Origin: Polyangiaceae bacterium | Lineage (GTDB): Bacteria; Myxococcota_A; Polyangia; Polyangiales; Polyangiaceae | Direction: 5' to 3' | Assembly (NCBI GenBank): GCA_016712345.1 | Contig: JADJRH010000011.1 | Location: 2,914,001-2,978,000 of the forward strand | Length of the DNA stretch: 64,000 bases | Shown here: in pieces, positions 32,699-41,526 of the stretch | How positions within the stretch are numbered: position 1 is the stretch's first letter | How the letters are laid out: every line of letters starts with the position of its first letter | The notes under the pieces: model-generated | The model's input: the letters and a program-made list of their open reading frames with translations, nothing else | Told to the model about the DNA's origin: nothing | Database searches by the model: none | Translations under genes and position numbers: made by a program

Positions 32699-33201
32699 AT
32701 CGCCTTAATAGCGCAAAAGCGTGGTACGATGCCCAGCTTGCCCGGCTGAAACACATTCAGGAACTTAGCGAAGAGCATGACCAGGAGGCGCATCTGAGAG
32801 CGCTGCTCGGTGACTTGTTGCGTGTCAAAAAAGGCGAGCGAAAAGTCAGGCTCAAAGAGGAGCGCGAAGACTTGTATCGAATTGCCCTGATGCGACTGTT
32901 TGCCGGGTTCGAAGCCGACTTCAAAGAGGGCTTCTTTGAGTACGTCGCCAAGCGGACCGGCATGTCGCATAGGCAGGTCGCAGACACGCTGCCAGACGCA
33001 GTCTCTACTTGGTTGGTGATGTATCGTGTATTGGAACCGCAGCGCTTCTCAGAATCATTGCTGGGTCAGATCAATCGAATCCGCGACGAGCGTAATCGGC
33101 TGGCTCACGGCGGGTTCCACCAGGCGATCGTACACACCTCTCCCGACGAGGCCTACGGCGCCCTAAGGCTGCCGCTCGAAACCCTTGCAGTGAACGCCTG
33201 A
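32695..33201 (+). CDS. HEPN-domain protein with RNxxxH motif (candidate RNase toxin)
   Basis: 168 residues from ATG 32695. After a charged helical N-terminus (LKHIQELSEEHDQEAHLRAL) comes a HEPN-type helical bundle: LYRIALMRLFAGFEADFKEG, FFEYVAKRTGMSHRQVADTL and QINRIRDERNRLAHGG. RNRLAH is the R-N-x3-H catalytic signature of HEPN ribonucleases, in the usual place in the last long helix. Coupled to the 134-residue gene upstream, giving a two-gene module expected to act as a toxin-antitoxin or abortive-infection system. Confidence 0.7.
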   Translation: MNRLNSAKAWYDAQLARLKHIQELSEEHDQEAHLRALLGDLLRVKKGERKVRLKEEREDLYRIALMRLFAGFEADFKEGFFEYVAKRTGMSHRQVADTLPDAVSTWLVMYRVLEPQRFSESLLGQINRIRDERNRLAHGGFHQAIVHTSPDEAYGALRLPLETLAVNA

Positions 33202-33256
33202 TTCCGCGAGTAGAACGCGCTTCTACCCATGCCTACAACCGGATTCAGTGGTTTCC

Positions 33257-35389
33257 CTAGGTCTCTGCGGCACGTTCTGCCAACGTCATCTGAGCCGGAG
33301 GCGCCTCGCCATTGTGGTCGAGCGCCCAGCGCAGCACGCCCACAAGCGTTTGACCTACCCATTCTATTTCATGGGGTGTTTGGGATGTGGCGAGGCGGGG
33401 TGCCGTGCGGTGTCTCGGCCTCTTTTTGGCAGGCTTTTCATCGGGCAGGGTAAAAATCGCATCGGCGCGCATGCGCACAATAAAGTCGCGCGCATGCCCT
33501 TGAACCCACACTTTCGCCAAAAAAGTTTGATCGGGTAGATCGATGATGCGTGTTGCCACCATGGCCCCTTGGTGCCGCTGCGTTGGGTCAACCGGAGAAA
33601 CGGATATTGCGTCGCGCGCTCCCACCGGTAAGATATGCCATGGACGTTGCGGCTCAAATAGCCAGCCCTCCACGATATCACCGAGCACAAAATCACGCGG
33701 ATCGAAGGAGTTTGTTTCTCCGTCTGCGAGTGCCTCGCTCGATGTTCCCCTGTTTGCCCGGTTGATCCGGTGGTTGTACAAATCAGGGATGACCGCCCGA
33801 GCATGCCAACCGGTGTCCCATGAATGGGGAAGGTAGTCGAGCAAGGTTTCGCTCTGCGGCCATTGGACATTCCCCTGTTTGTCGAGTGCGAGCGACAACA
33901 ATTGAATGAGCGATTTCCCCACGACCAAAATGGTGGAAGCGTCTTGGGAGCTGAGTCGAGCATATCGGGCGTTTTCTGCACCGAGCGCGCTTTGAGTGAC
34001 CTGAACGGTGTCGCCGAGAGCCGCGGCCCGCATGAGCACAACCACCATACCGTTGTCTGAGCGGCCCACGCCCAAGAACATCCCATCTGGTAGATCCACA
34101 AGGCGTTCAAACTCCAGATAGTCCACGATCGCGCGGTCGCCATATTCACGCTCTACGGTGATGGTTTCCCTTTGATTGGGCGCGAGAATGCGCCAAGCGT
34201 GGTCGCCTGAAAACAACGTGGCGTCGTGAATCTCTTCAAACAGAACACGCAGCTCGGCGTGGTCGCGCAACCAACCCGGATCGCCCTCCATGCTCGATGC
34301 CTGGTGTTCCGCTCGAATGCGCTCCACAAGAGCGCGCGCATCAGCCCCGGCCCGGCGCAAAACAAACCCAGCGCGCGGCACCATTCGCCCCTGCGGATCT
34401 TGCTCCACGGCCAGCATACCCCCCTCCAAGGCCAAGACGTCAACCGGTGAGGTACCGTCTCGCACGCAAACAAGCACGCGGGACGGCCCCGGGGGCACAT
34501 CGTGATTTCGGATACCGGGGCCGCCCATTCGAACGGAAGGGTCGTTTTCGTCGGTGGGAGGCAGCTCAAAATCAATGGGTAGATCCAGCAGGGGATTGCG
34601 CTCTGTGTACGCACCGCGCGCGGCGATGTACGGGAAGAGGCGCCCAATCCAACCGGTGAATCGGTCCCATCCGTACGCTTGGCGAGATTTATAAAGGCGT
34701 CGAAAAAACGCTGTATCCGGCCGACCTTCCGACGCGGCAATCAGCGCGTCCGCAATCGGCCGAAGCGAAGCTACCCAAAAATCCAACCCAAGTTCTGCCA
34801 GCACTTCAATCCGGTCTCGAATGATTTTCCAGTCGTTTGGAACACCTGTCACTGTGACCGACGGAATGCCGCAGATCACCGAAATCTGATAGTCAAAATA
34901 CGATGACATCAGATCCATCAGAACAATTTCACTCGCGGCGCGATCGACATCGGTGGTGGTTGAAAAGTCGCACGTGAAAAGCCGCGCAATCCCCTGCCCC
35001 ACGTTTTCTCCAATAGCCGACCTGAAGAGACTTACCACCTGACTCCACCCCTCGGCGTCAGTGGGCAGTCCGACCAGGTCAACGTTGAGGGTTTTGCGCC
35101 CTTCATGCCGAATCCACCGCTCGCGAAACGCGTCGGGGAACAGGCGAGCATGCTGGGCAACCCCTTGAGCGATGGTGATCCATACGGCGTCGGGGGTGAG
35201 CACCAGCGCGCGATGGTCCACAAACGCCTGATGCGCCGCCGCGACGACGGGATGAATTCCGCGCACGGGTAAAACGGGTAGATCGCCGGGTAGACCGAGG
35301 CACAAGCAATCGCCGGCCATTTCGGCCATGCGGATGGTTGCGGCAGGGGTTTTTGCCGGCTCAACGTCGTCCACTAAGAACGTGCTCAT
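33257..35389 (-). CDS. DUF4419-domain protein
   Basis: About 710 residues; ATG 35389 has GGAGAGG just upstream (frame open to 35422). Residues ~40-330 are a DUF4419 domain: HPVVAAAHQAFVDHRALVLT, PDAVWITIAQGVAQHARLFP, GQGIARLFTCDFSTTTDVDR and SYFDYQISVICGIPSVTVTG. The C-terminal half is rich in strands (RVLVCVRDGTSPVDVLALEG, VVVLMRAAALGDTVQV) and of unknown family. The last ~30 residues are basic (KPAKKRPRHRTAPRL). Cytosolic, single gene. The biochemical role of DUF4419 is unknown. Confidence 0.75.
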   Translation of the reverse strand: MSTFLVDDVEPAKTPAATIRMAEMAGDCLCLGLPGDLPVLPVRGIHPVVAAAHQAFVDHRALVLTPDAVWITIAQGVAQHARLFPDAFRERWIRHEGRKTLNVDLVGLPTDAEGWSQVVSLFRSAIGENVGQGIARLFTCDFSTTTDVDRAASEIVLMDLMSSYFDYQISVICGIPSVTVTGVPNDWKIIRDRIEVLAELGLDFWVASLRPIADALIAASEGRPDTAFFRRLYKSRQAYGWDRFTGWIGRLFPYIAARGAYTERNPLLDLPIDFELPPTDENDPSVRMGGPGIRNHDVPPGPSRVLVCVRDGTSPVDVLALEGGMLAVEQDPQGRMVPRAGFVLRRAGADARALVERIRAEHQASSMEGDPGWLRDHAELRVLFEEIHDATLFSGDHAWRILAPNQRETITVEREYGDRAIVDYLEFERLVDLPDGMFLGVGRSDNGMVVVLMRAAALGDTVQVTQSALGAENARYARLSSQDASTILVVGKSLIQLLSLALDKQGNVQWPQSETLLDYLPHSWDTGWHARAVIPDLYNHRINRANRGTSSEALADGETNSFDPRDFVLGDIVEGWLFEPQRPWHILPVGARDAISVSPVDPTQRHQGAMVATRIIDLPDQTFLAKVWVQGHARDFIVRMRADAIFTLPDEKPAKKRPRHRTAPRLATSQTPHEIEWVGQTLVGVLRWALDHNGEAPPAQMTLAERAAET

Positions 35390-35499
35390 GCCCTCTCCGA
35401 AAGCGCTCATGGCGCGGACCATAGCAGCGCCCCAATTGAAAAGGAAGCCTCGTTCTCAACAACCTATCGCCGCGCAAGGTAAGGTCGAGGTTGGCGAAG

Positions 35500-36189
35500 T
35501 TATCCCCTGTAGCCGGTGCCAGGAACTCGCCGCGTGAAGTCTGAACACAAAAACGTTTCTTGAACCATGCGGTCGTGATGGTCCTGCACTTCAAAAAAGT
35601 CATCTTTGGTGCGCACGGCGAGGTATTGCTCTTTGATATTTCGAAAACACATCATCGTGCCAAAGAGGCCGTGGCCGATTGGACTATAATCAGAGTAGAG
35701 ACAGTTGATACAAGACTTGATAAATGCACCTTGCGGAAGCGCCCCCTGAATCTCAAGCAGCTCATCTTCAAACCAGCCTGATTTGCCTGATGAACAGACC
35801 GATTGACCTTCCCACCCCAATTGAAGGACGAGGACCTCTTTGTCGAGAGCGCCGTTTGGCTTTGGGTCGCCCAGTGTCAGAGTTACCTGCAAAACACCGG
35901 CACATTCGCGATTGTTCAACACCACGGAGATGCCCATTTCAAAGGCAAATTTGCACGATGCCAGCGCACCAAAGTGCAAGCGAAACAGGTTGAGGTTTTC
36001 GGGTGGCGTGTTGTCAACGGGCTCCAGCGAGTCAAAATCGCGGCCGGCAAACTCCACTCCTCGAATGGTCACCTTGGGCTTCTCGCCATCATTGCGAATA
36101 TGGATTGGTTCTACACCGTTCGCATCGGAGTACGTGCCGGGATAGATATTTATCGGCGAAAGATTGCCACGGTCGCACGTAGTACCCAC
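35500..36189 (-). CDS. DUF6304 family protein
   Basis: 229 residues starting at GTG 36189 with GAGGAG 6 nt upstream. The C-terminal third is diagnostic: FIKSCINCLYSDYSPIGHGL, FGTMMCFRNIKEQYLAVRTK and ETFLCSDFTRRVPGTGYRG. The N-terminal part is beta-rich (KVTIRGVEFAGRDFDSLEPV, LQVTLTLGDPKPNG). Three conserved cysteines (CINC and MMC) could bind metal. Function unknown; it is transcribed toward the DUF4419 gene with a 110-bp gap. Confidence 0.7.
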   Translation of the reverse strand: MGTTCDRGNLSPINIYPGTYSDANGVEPIHIRNDGEKPKVTIRGVEFAGRDFDSLEPVDNTPPENLNLFRLHFGALASCKFAFEMGISVVLNNRECAGVLQVTLTLGDPKPNGALDKEVLVLQLGWEGQSVCSSGKSGWFEDELLEIQGALPQGAFIKSCINCLYSDYSPIGHGLFGTMMCFRNIKEQYLAVRTKDDFFEVQDHHDRMVQETFLCSDFTRRVPGTGYRG

Positions 36190-36381
36190 GTTCTCTCCTC
36201 AGCCACCACGCTACTGCCGCGCACGTCGTTGTCGCGGAAGGTTAAAACCAAACATCATTTTCTAAAACGTTTTTCGGGGCAAGTTCAACTGCCGTGATCC
36301 GACTGCACGCGCCACTGCTGGACGTGACCGCATCGCGGACACGCCTCGTTGACCGTCACCACATCAAACGTTCCCATCGCC

Positions 36382-38274
36382 TTACTTTGGAATGGGCAAC
36401 GCTTTGGCTGCCCATTGCGGCACGTGGTTGCCAGTGGGGTTTTGCATGTCTTCGTTTTGCAGGGGAAGCCATACAGGAGCAAAGCTTGGGTCGGCAATGC
36501 CTGTCTGCGAGTCGAGCGCAATGGCACCCAGCCACAACTGAGGGACAGAAGCGCCCGTGTTTGACCCGTCGAGCCGAAGGCCGTAGGGGCGTTTGGAGGA
36601 GAACGCGACAAAGTAGATTGCCTTGCCTCTGAATTTGCCGTGGGATGGACTCCACCGAGGCCAGGAGTTTGTCCATGTATCGGTGCCGTTGAGCCGGTTG
36701 AGTGCAATGGGCGCCCCGCCGCTTGTACTCACCGCATAAACGCGCGCCGATGCGTCGTCGTAACCGTCGCATGGGTCGTTGCCGTAGGGGTGAAAGCCGG
36801 GTGGACCATCACACGATGAGCGGTTGAAAATCACCCACTCCCCATCATCTGAGATGGCGGGATAATAGTTGCTTTTGCCCTGTTCTCGCGCGACAAGAAC
36901 GGTGGTGTCGGCGAGTGAGTCGGCGTTCCATTGTGAAAGGAAGATTTGGGCGCCTCGCGCCACGTCGCCGTTGAACGAGCCGCTCGCGCCATTTTGGTTG
37001 GGCACCCATCCCACGTAGGCGAGCATGCTTCCATCAGCCGACCAAAACGGTTGAGTGAGCGCTTCACCCTGGGTTTCAGCCGGTGCCAGATCACCCGTGT
37101 TTGCCAGCGATTCGTTCGCGGCGCGCAAGGTCAGCTTTCCGCGGAGTGCGGTCACCACGCGCGAAGCATCGGGTGACAGCGCGCTGAACGTTGCAAAGCC
37201 GTTTGCGTCGGTGTTTTGCACGGCGATAGGATCTGCGGTGGCCACGTCAATCAAGGCAAAATCTGACGGGTCAGATCCGCCGAACGAAAGGCCCATTTTG
37301 GTGCCGTCGAGGCTCAGCGAGTGGCACCCCACACACGGCGTTTGTGTACCATCGTGAAGGGGCGGCGACATGTCCTGCGAGAAAAACTTTTCCGGCGGCG
37401 TCCCCTGGGCGTCCAAGTCAAATCGAAAGATCGCCGTTGCGCCATTATCAATCGCCGACCAATAGTAGAGCCCACCGCCTACCCCGGTGAATGTCCACCG
37501 CACGTCGACTGGTTCACTCTCGCCAATCGAAGAGCCGTCGGGCGCCGCGACGCGCACGCGGATTTGCATATTTTCAGATTCACTCGCGCCCGCAAGAATG
37601 GGTACAAGTTGACTGGTGAGAACCACCGCACACGCATTGGACTTACCCACCATGGGTTCACACGGGCCAACGATTTGAAGGTCAATCAAGTCGCCTGTCA
37701 CGTCAATGCGGGCCACTGTTTGATTGGGGTCGGCCTGCGCAATATGAAACTCTGTATCGCCCAGGTTGAACGGGAAAAGCGCACCGTCGAGTGGGTAGGC
37801 AATGGTTGGCTCGGCGGCGGCCTCGGGTGTGCCGTCCAACGCGGAGCCGGCACCGTCGGGCGTACCAGGTAGGTCAATCACGCCCGCCACTTTGACAGTC
37901 ACATCAGCGGTGGCGTTGAGATCGGCCGCGGCAGCAACAACCATCCCCTGCCCCGGAGGACCAACAACCAGGTGCCCCTTGGTCACCGTCGCGTCTTGGA
38001 GATCTGTCGTCCACTCCACAAGGTTGGTCACGTCGCGTTCTGAACCGTCGGCAAACGTGCCCATCGCCACAAAGTCGCGCGTGGCGCCCTCCCCCACCGG
38101 CACATTGATCACCGCCGTTTCAGGCGTGATGCGCAGGGCTTGAATGCCTTCAAGCGTGCCGTCTTGACCGGTGGTTCCGCTGTCGCACGAGGGAAGAACC
38201 GCTGCCGAAATGCCGGCCTGCGCGCACGCCAACAGCATCGCGACCCACACCGAAAACTTGGGGAACGACTTCAT
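36382..38274 (-). CDS. Secreted TolB-like beta-propeller protein with CxxCH haem motif
   Basis: 630 residues from ATG 38274 (GGGGGAT ribosome site). Signal peptide KFSVWVAMLLACAQAGISAA with a Cys soon after (VLPSC). Residues ~40-120 form an Ig-like (Big_2) domain (RDFVAMGTFADGSERDVTNL). The centre carries one c-type haem motif CVGCH at about residue 320, then WD40-like/TolB repeats (GLSFGGSDPSDFALIDVATA, FWSADGSMLAYVGWVPNQ, ISDDGEWVIFNRSSCDG, WPRWSPSHGKFRGKAIYFVA). Probably a periplasmic or surface electron-transfer or binding protein of a type frequent in Myxococcota. Confidence 0.75.
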   Translation of the reverse strand: MKSFPKFSVWVAMLLACAQAGISAAVLPSCDSGTTGQDGTLEGIQALRITPETAVINVPVGEGATRDFVAMGTFADGSERDVTNLVEWTTDLQDATVTKGHLVVGPPGQGMVVAAAADLNATADVTVKVAGVIDLPGTPDGAGSALDGTPEAAAEPTIAYPLDGALFPFNLGDTEFHIAQADPNQTVARIDVTGDLIDLQIVGPCEPMVGKSNACAVVLTSQLVPILAGASESENMQIRVRVAAPDGSSIGESEPVDVRWTFTGVGGGLYYWSAIDNGATAIFRFDLDAQGTPPEKFFSQDMSPPLHDGTQTPCVGCHSLSLDGTKMGLSFGGSDPSDFALIDVATADPIAVQNTDANGFATFSALSPDASRVVTALRGKLTLRAANESLANTGDLAPAETQGEALTQPFWSADGSMLAYVGWVPNQNGASGSFNGDVARGAQIFLSQWNADSLADTTVLVAREQGKSNYYPAISDDGEWVIFNRSSCDGPPGFHPYGNDPCDGYDDASARVYAVSTSGGAPIALNRLNGTDTWTNSWPRWSPSHGKFRGKAIYFVAFSSKRPYGLRLDGSNTGASVPQLWLGAIALDSQTGIADPSFAPVWLPLQNEDMQNPTGNHVPQWAAKALPIPK

Positions 38275-38306
38275 CCCCCCATGATACACGAGGCCGCGCC
38301 GCAACG

Positions 38307-39455
38307 TCAGGGAGAAAATGTCGCTTCGATTTGATGGCCAAAGCCCACCTGGGTAGAAACAAGCGTTCCATCGGACAACACTGAATTGGAAGCGTTCAGG
38401 TTCCAGGCAGTGACGATCACCCCAAACGACCCTGAGCCCATGCTTGTGGTCAGACTGCCGGGAACCGTTACCCCGGTGGTTTGAGATGGTAAACAGATAA
38501 TCGCGTTTGGCGTGCCGGGAATGAGTACGAGCACGTAGGTAATGGCCGTAGGCGGGTTGAAACTGATGGGAATCGGCTCGCCTGACTGAACGGGAGGCGC
38601 GGAAATGGTGAACGACGCCGGCGCGACTTCAGCGCTTGAAAACGCCGGGAAGGTAGCACCTCCCGGTACGGTGAAAGTGACTGTTTCACCGGCCGAAAAA
38701 ATGTCCATATTTGCGGCGCTAACCTGACAGTTGCCGGACAGTGCGCTCAGGGGAATCGTCGAAGCCGTTGGACTCTGATACGTGATTTGACCGGCATCGA
38801 ATGGCAGAGCAGGCTCGCCGTCGATCGCGCCAACTTGGTAGGCCGCGCAATCGCCTTCGGCGGCTTTCACCAAGAACGTGAACGAAAGCGTCTGTTGGTA
38901 ACAAGCCCCCGCTGTGGAGGTCATGGCTGTCTGAAGAGTGGTTTCAATGTTGGTCTTATACGCCGAGAGGCGAAGGTAAGGTTCATGAACGCACACGTTG
39001 CCCACGCACGGGTAAGGTGTACACGACAGGTCGCAGGCGCTTTGAAAAGCCGACCCACCCGGCGCCCAAACTCCACCCGCGCCGCCGCTTCCTCCGGCCC
39101 CTGTGCCTCCCGTGCCCGTTCCGCCGCTGCCTCCGCCGCCGTTACCCGTGGTGCCCATCCCACCTGTGCCGGTGGTTTCCATGCCCCCACTGCCCGTGCC
39201 CCCCGTTGCTCCCGTGCCTCCCGTTTCTACCATGCCCCCCGTTGTACCCAAACCACCGGTAGACGGGGTGGCCCCCGAGCTTTCTCCTCCTTGGGTAGAG
39301 TCCCCTGCAGAGCCGCCGATTGTTGAAGATCCCGAGGATGACGTTGTGCCTGTCGACTCACCCGATCCGTCGCACGCAGCAAGCGCAACGCCGAGGGTAG
39401 AAAAGAAAACAACGGTCCAATGGGTAGATCGCTTGACTGTGCAGAGGGCGCTCAT
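38307..39455 (-). CDS. Lipoprotein with long Gly/Thr/Ser linker
   Basis: 382 residues from ATG 39455 (ATG 39470 also possible). Signal THWTVVFFSTLGVALAAC, lipobox LAAC. About 110 residues follow of near-pure Gly/Thr/Ser/Ala repeats (GGTGATGGTGSGGMETTGTG and similar). The globular C-terminal ~250 residues begin with four Cys (FQSACDLSCTPYPCVGNVCV) and continue as beta-rich sequence. The linker would hold the domain away from the outer membrane. No family recognised. Confidence 0.75.
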   Translation of the reverse strand: MSALCTVKRSTHWTVVFFSTLGVALAACDGSGESTGTTSSSGSSTIGGSAGDSTQGGESSGATPSTGGLGTTGGMVETGGTGATGGTGSGGMETTGTGGMGTTGNGGGGSGGTGTGGTGAGGSGGAGGVWAPGGSAFQSACDLSCTPYPCVGNVCVHEPYLRLSAYKTNIETTLQTAMTSTAGACYQQTLSFTFLVKAAEGDCAAYQVGAIDGEPALPFDAGQITYQSPTASTIPLSALSGNCQVSAANMDIFSAGETVTFTVPGGATFPAFSSAEVAPASFTISAPPVQSGEPIPISFNPPTAITYVLVLIPGTPNAIICLPSQTTGVTVPGSLTTSMGSGSFGVIVTAWNLNASNSVLSDGTLVSTQVGFGHQIEATFSP

Positions 39456-39571
39456 GAAGCCGTCGCGCATCAAGAGGTATGCCGCACCCAAAAATCGCAA
39501 CAATCGGCAGCGCCAAGAGCTTGGTGTGCGGCGCTCCGCACAAAGTCGTATGGTGCTTGAGACAGTTTTTT

Positions 39572-39712
39572 TAACGGCAAGCCTTGTCGCTCCTCGGCCC
39601 ACCGTTCCGCTTTGGAACGTCGTCAACACTCGAAACGCCCATCTCCCCATCAGGTTCTTACCCGCGAAGGAACCTCACATTCCAGTGGCACTGTTCGTTC
39701 GCGCGCGTGAAT
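39572..39712 (+). repeat. Dispersed intergenic element, copy h
   Basis: TAACGGCAAGCCTTGTCGCT, GTTCCGCTTTGGAACGTCGT, then TCCCCATC/CTTACCC variants of the octamers, CATTCCAGTGGCACTGTTCG and the intact palindrome TTCGCGCGCGTGAA (39697-39710). The right end overlaps the 3' end of the esterase gene. Confidence 0.8.
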
Positions 39713-40636
39713 GAGTGGATCACCGCGCCCCTCCGCCCCGAGCATGTGGTCCTCAAGAAACCGGCCCGCCTCCGCGAGGGCCGTGCGCGCCTCGGGCAAA
39801 AACGACGCGCACCCCTGAAACACGTGCGGCATATCGGGCCAGACGCGCAGCTCCACTTCCACGTTTGCCGACTTCATCTTTTCGGCGAGCCGGCGCGAGT
39901 CGTCGAGCAACACCTCCGTCGAGCCCGCATGGAGAAGCGTGGGCGGAAGGCCGCGAACATCAGCGTAGAGCGGCGAAGCGTAAGGGTTGGTCGCCGAGGC
40001 CGAGCCGAGGTACCACGCGGCTGTTTGCGGCAGGGCATCTGCCAGGACCATTGGGTCGATATCCCTATTGGTCGTGAAGGTGCCGCCGGTGAACGCCAGA
40101 TCTGTCCACGGAGAGAAACAGCAAGCCGCCGCCGGCATCGGCGCGCCGTCATCGCGCAGCTTCACGAGCGAGCCGAGAGCGAGTCCGCCGCCTGCCGAAT
40201 CGCCGGTGAACGCGATCGCGCTGGGTGCGAAGCCGCTGGAGAGAAGGTGATTGTATACAGAAGCCGCGTCCTCAATCGCGGCGGGAAACGGATGCTCCGG
40301 CGCAAGGCGGTAGTCCACAACCAGCACCCGGCAGCGCGCGGCCTGCGAGAGGCGCCACGCGAGATCGCGGACGCTTGCTGGCGAGCCTGACGCGTAGCCG
40401 CCGCCGTGGAAGTGGAGCAGAACGCGCCGCTCATCGGCGCCGGGCACCGCCACCCACTCGACAGGTACGCCTCCGGCGTTCGACGGCGTGACCGTGACCC
40501 CGGACGGCGGCTTGGGGAGCCCTCGAGCGAGGTCATCCACGTTGGCGCGCAATGCGGAAACGGGCGCGTTTGGGTCGAGTCGGCGTTTAAACCAATGGCG
40601 GAGATAAAAGCGGAGGGCGAAGGCCTGGAGGCTCAT
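39650..40636 (-). CDS. Alpha/beta hydrolase, hormone-sensitive-lipase family esterase
   Basis: 328 residues. HFHGGGYASGS provides the HGGG oxyanion motif; FTGDSAGGGLALGSL is the nucleophile elbow (GDSAG). The Asp is probably in TEVLLDDSRRLAEK and the catalytic His in PDMPHVFQG. DYRLAPEHPFPAAIEDA is also family-typical. Cytosolic esterase for short-chain acyl esters. The last ~18 codons (LIHARERTVPLECEVPSRV) are encoded by the terminal palindrome and right arm of the dispersed element, so the native C-terminus has been replaced. Confidence 0.9.
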   Translation of the reverse strand: MSLQAFALRFYLRHWFKRRLDPNAPVSALRANVDDLARGLPKPPSGVTVTPSNAGGVPVEWVAVPGADERRVLLHFHGGGYASGSPASVRDLAWRLSQAARCRVLVVDYRLAPEHPFPAAIEDAASVYNHLLSSGFAPSAIAFTGDSAGGGLALGSLVKLRDDGAPMPAAACCFSPWTDLAFTGGTFTTNRDIDPMVLADALPQTAAWYLGSASATNPYASPLYADVRGLPPTLLHAGSTEVLLDDSRRLAEKMKSANVEVELRVWPDMPHVFQGCASFLPEARTALAEAGRFLEDHMLGAEGRGDPLIHARERTVPLECEVPSRVRT

Positions 40637-40746
40637 GGCCGAACATCTTTACCGCAAAAGCGGGCTTGTGAGATCGCCATTCCACCCCGATCAGGCCCTG
40701 CGAATCCCGGGCGGTCAACCAGCCGCATGGCGACGCAGCAGTCACG

Positions 40747-41526
40747 TTAGTCGGCGCTTGCCCCCGCCCGACCGATGACATCACACGCTTCAGCCCGCGC
40801 CTTGGGCCAATTGAATTCATCAGCGCCGGCCGGCGCGGGAGGCGGCGATTCACCGGCCTCCAGGTGGACCTCTGCAAGACGTTCAGCCCGCGAGGTCAGT
40901 TCTTTGGTGGATGGGATGGTGGAGCCGGCGAGACGCAGGAGGGCGAGCGCGCGTTCACCCGCAGCGTTGTCCTCAGCCTCGGTGAAGCCGGGGGAGTGTT
41001 TTGGGTCGGCGAAGTCGAGCATTCGATCGCGCAGGGCGGAGAGATCGCCGCGAAGAAAGGCCACGGGAGAGTGCCAGTTGACCGCATCCGCCACGCTGTG
41101 GGTTACATCGCGATTTTCAAGGTGGGCGAGCTGAAGGGCGATCGCCTCCACCACAAGATCGGGATCGGCGGCGGCGCAAACGAGACCGGCGGTAACAACG
41201 ATGGCATCGGGGGGCAGGTTAAAGCTGTGAATGTCGGCATAATTCGCGAGAAGGACGCGAAACGAACGACTGGAGGGCGCCGTCTGCGGGCGGAGTTTGT
41301 CGGCGAGGATGGCCAGGCGGCTCTCGGCGGTTGGCGCGACCCCCGAGGGCAGAGCGAGATGCTCTTGAGCCGACTTGCCAATTTGATCGGACAAGGCGGG
41401 GATGCCTCCGCGCACCGCCCACCGAAGAATGGGAATGCTGACGGCGAACACCAGGCCCGCCGCGACAAGCGCTTTGGCGACGCCCCGAAGGAAGCGCGTG
41501 CGGCGGGCCAGTGTACACCTCGTCAC
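40747..41526 (-). CDS. Membrane-anchored M48-like protein lacking the zinc motif
   Basis: 259 residues with one N-terminal membrane helix (GVAKALVAAGLVFAVSIPIL). FRVLLANYADIHSFNLPPDA then IVVTAGLVCAAADPDLVVEA and IALQLAHLENRDVTH align with M48 peptidases, where the last part should read ...LAHELGHVENRH. Here the HExxH is ALQLAHL: the first His and the Glu are missing, so it is probably not a protease. Its ATG overlaps the stop of the upstream POT gene by 4 bp (41523-41526), so it is co-expressed with a peptide transporter. Confidence 0.6.
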   Translation of the reverse strand: MTRCTLARRTRFLRGVAKALVAAGLVFAVSIPILRWAVRGGIPALSDQIGKSAQEHLALPSGVAPTAESRLAILADKLRPQTAPSSRSFRVLLANYADIHSFNLPPDAIVVTAGLVCAAADPDLVVEAIALQLAHLENRDVTHSVADAVNWHSPVAFLRGDLSALRDRMLDFADPKHSPGFTEAEDNAAGERALALLRLAGSTIPSTKELTSRAERLAEVHLEAGESPPPAPAGADEFNWPKARAEACDVIGRAGASAD

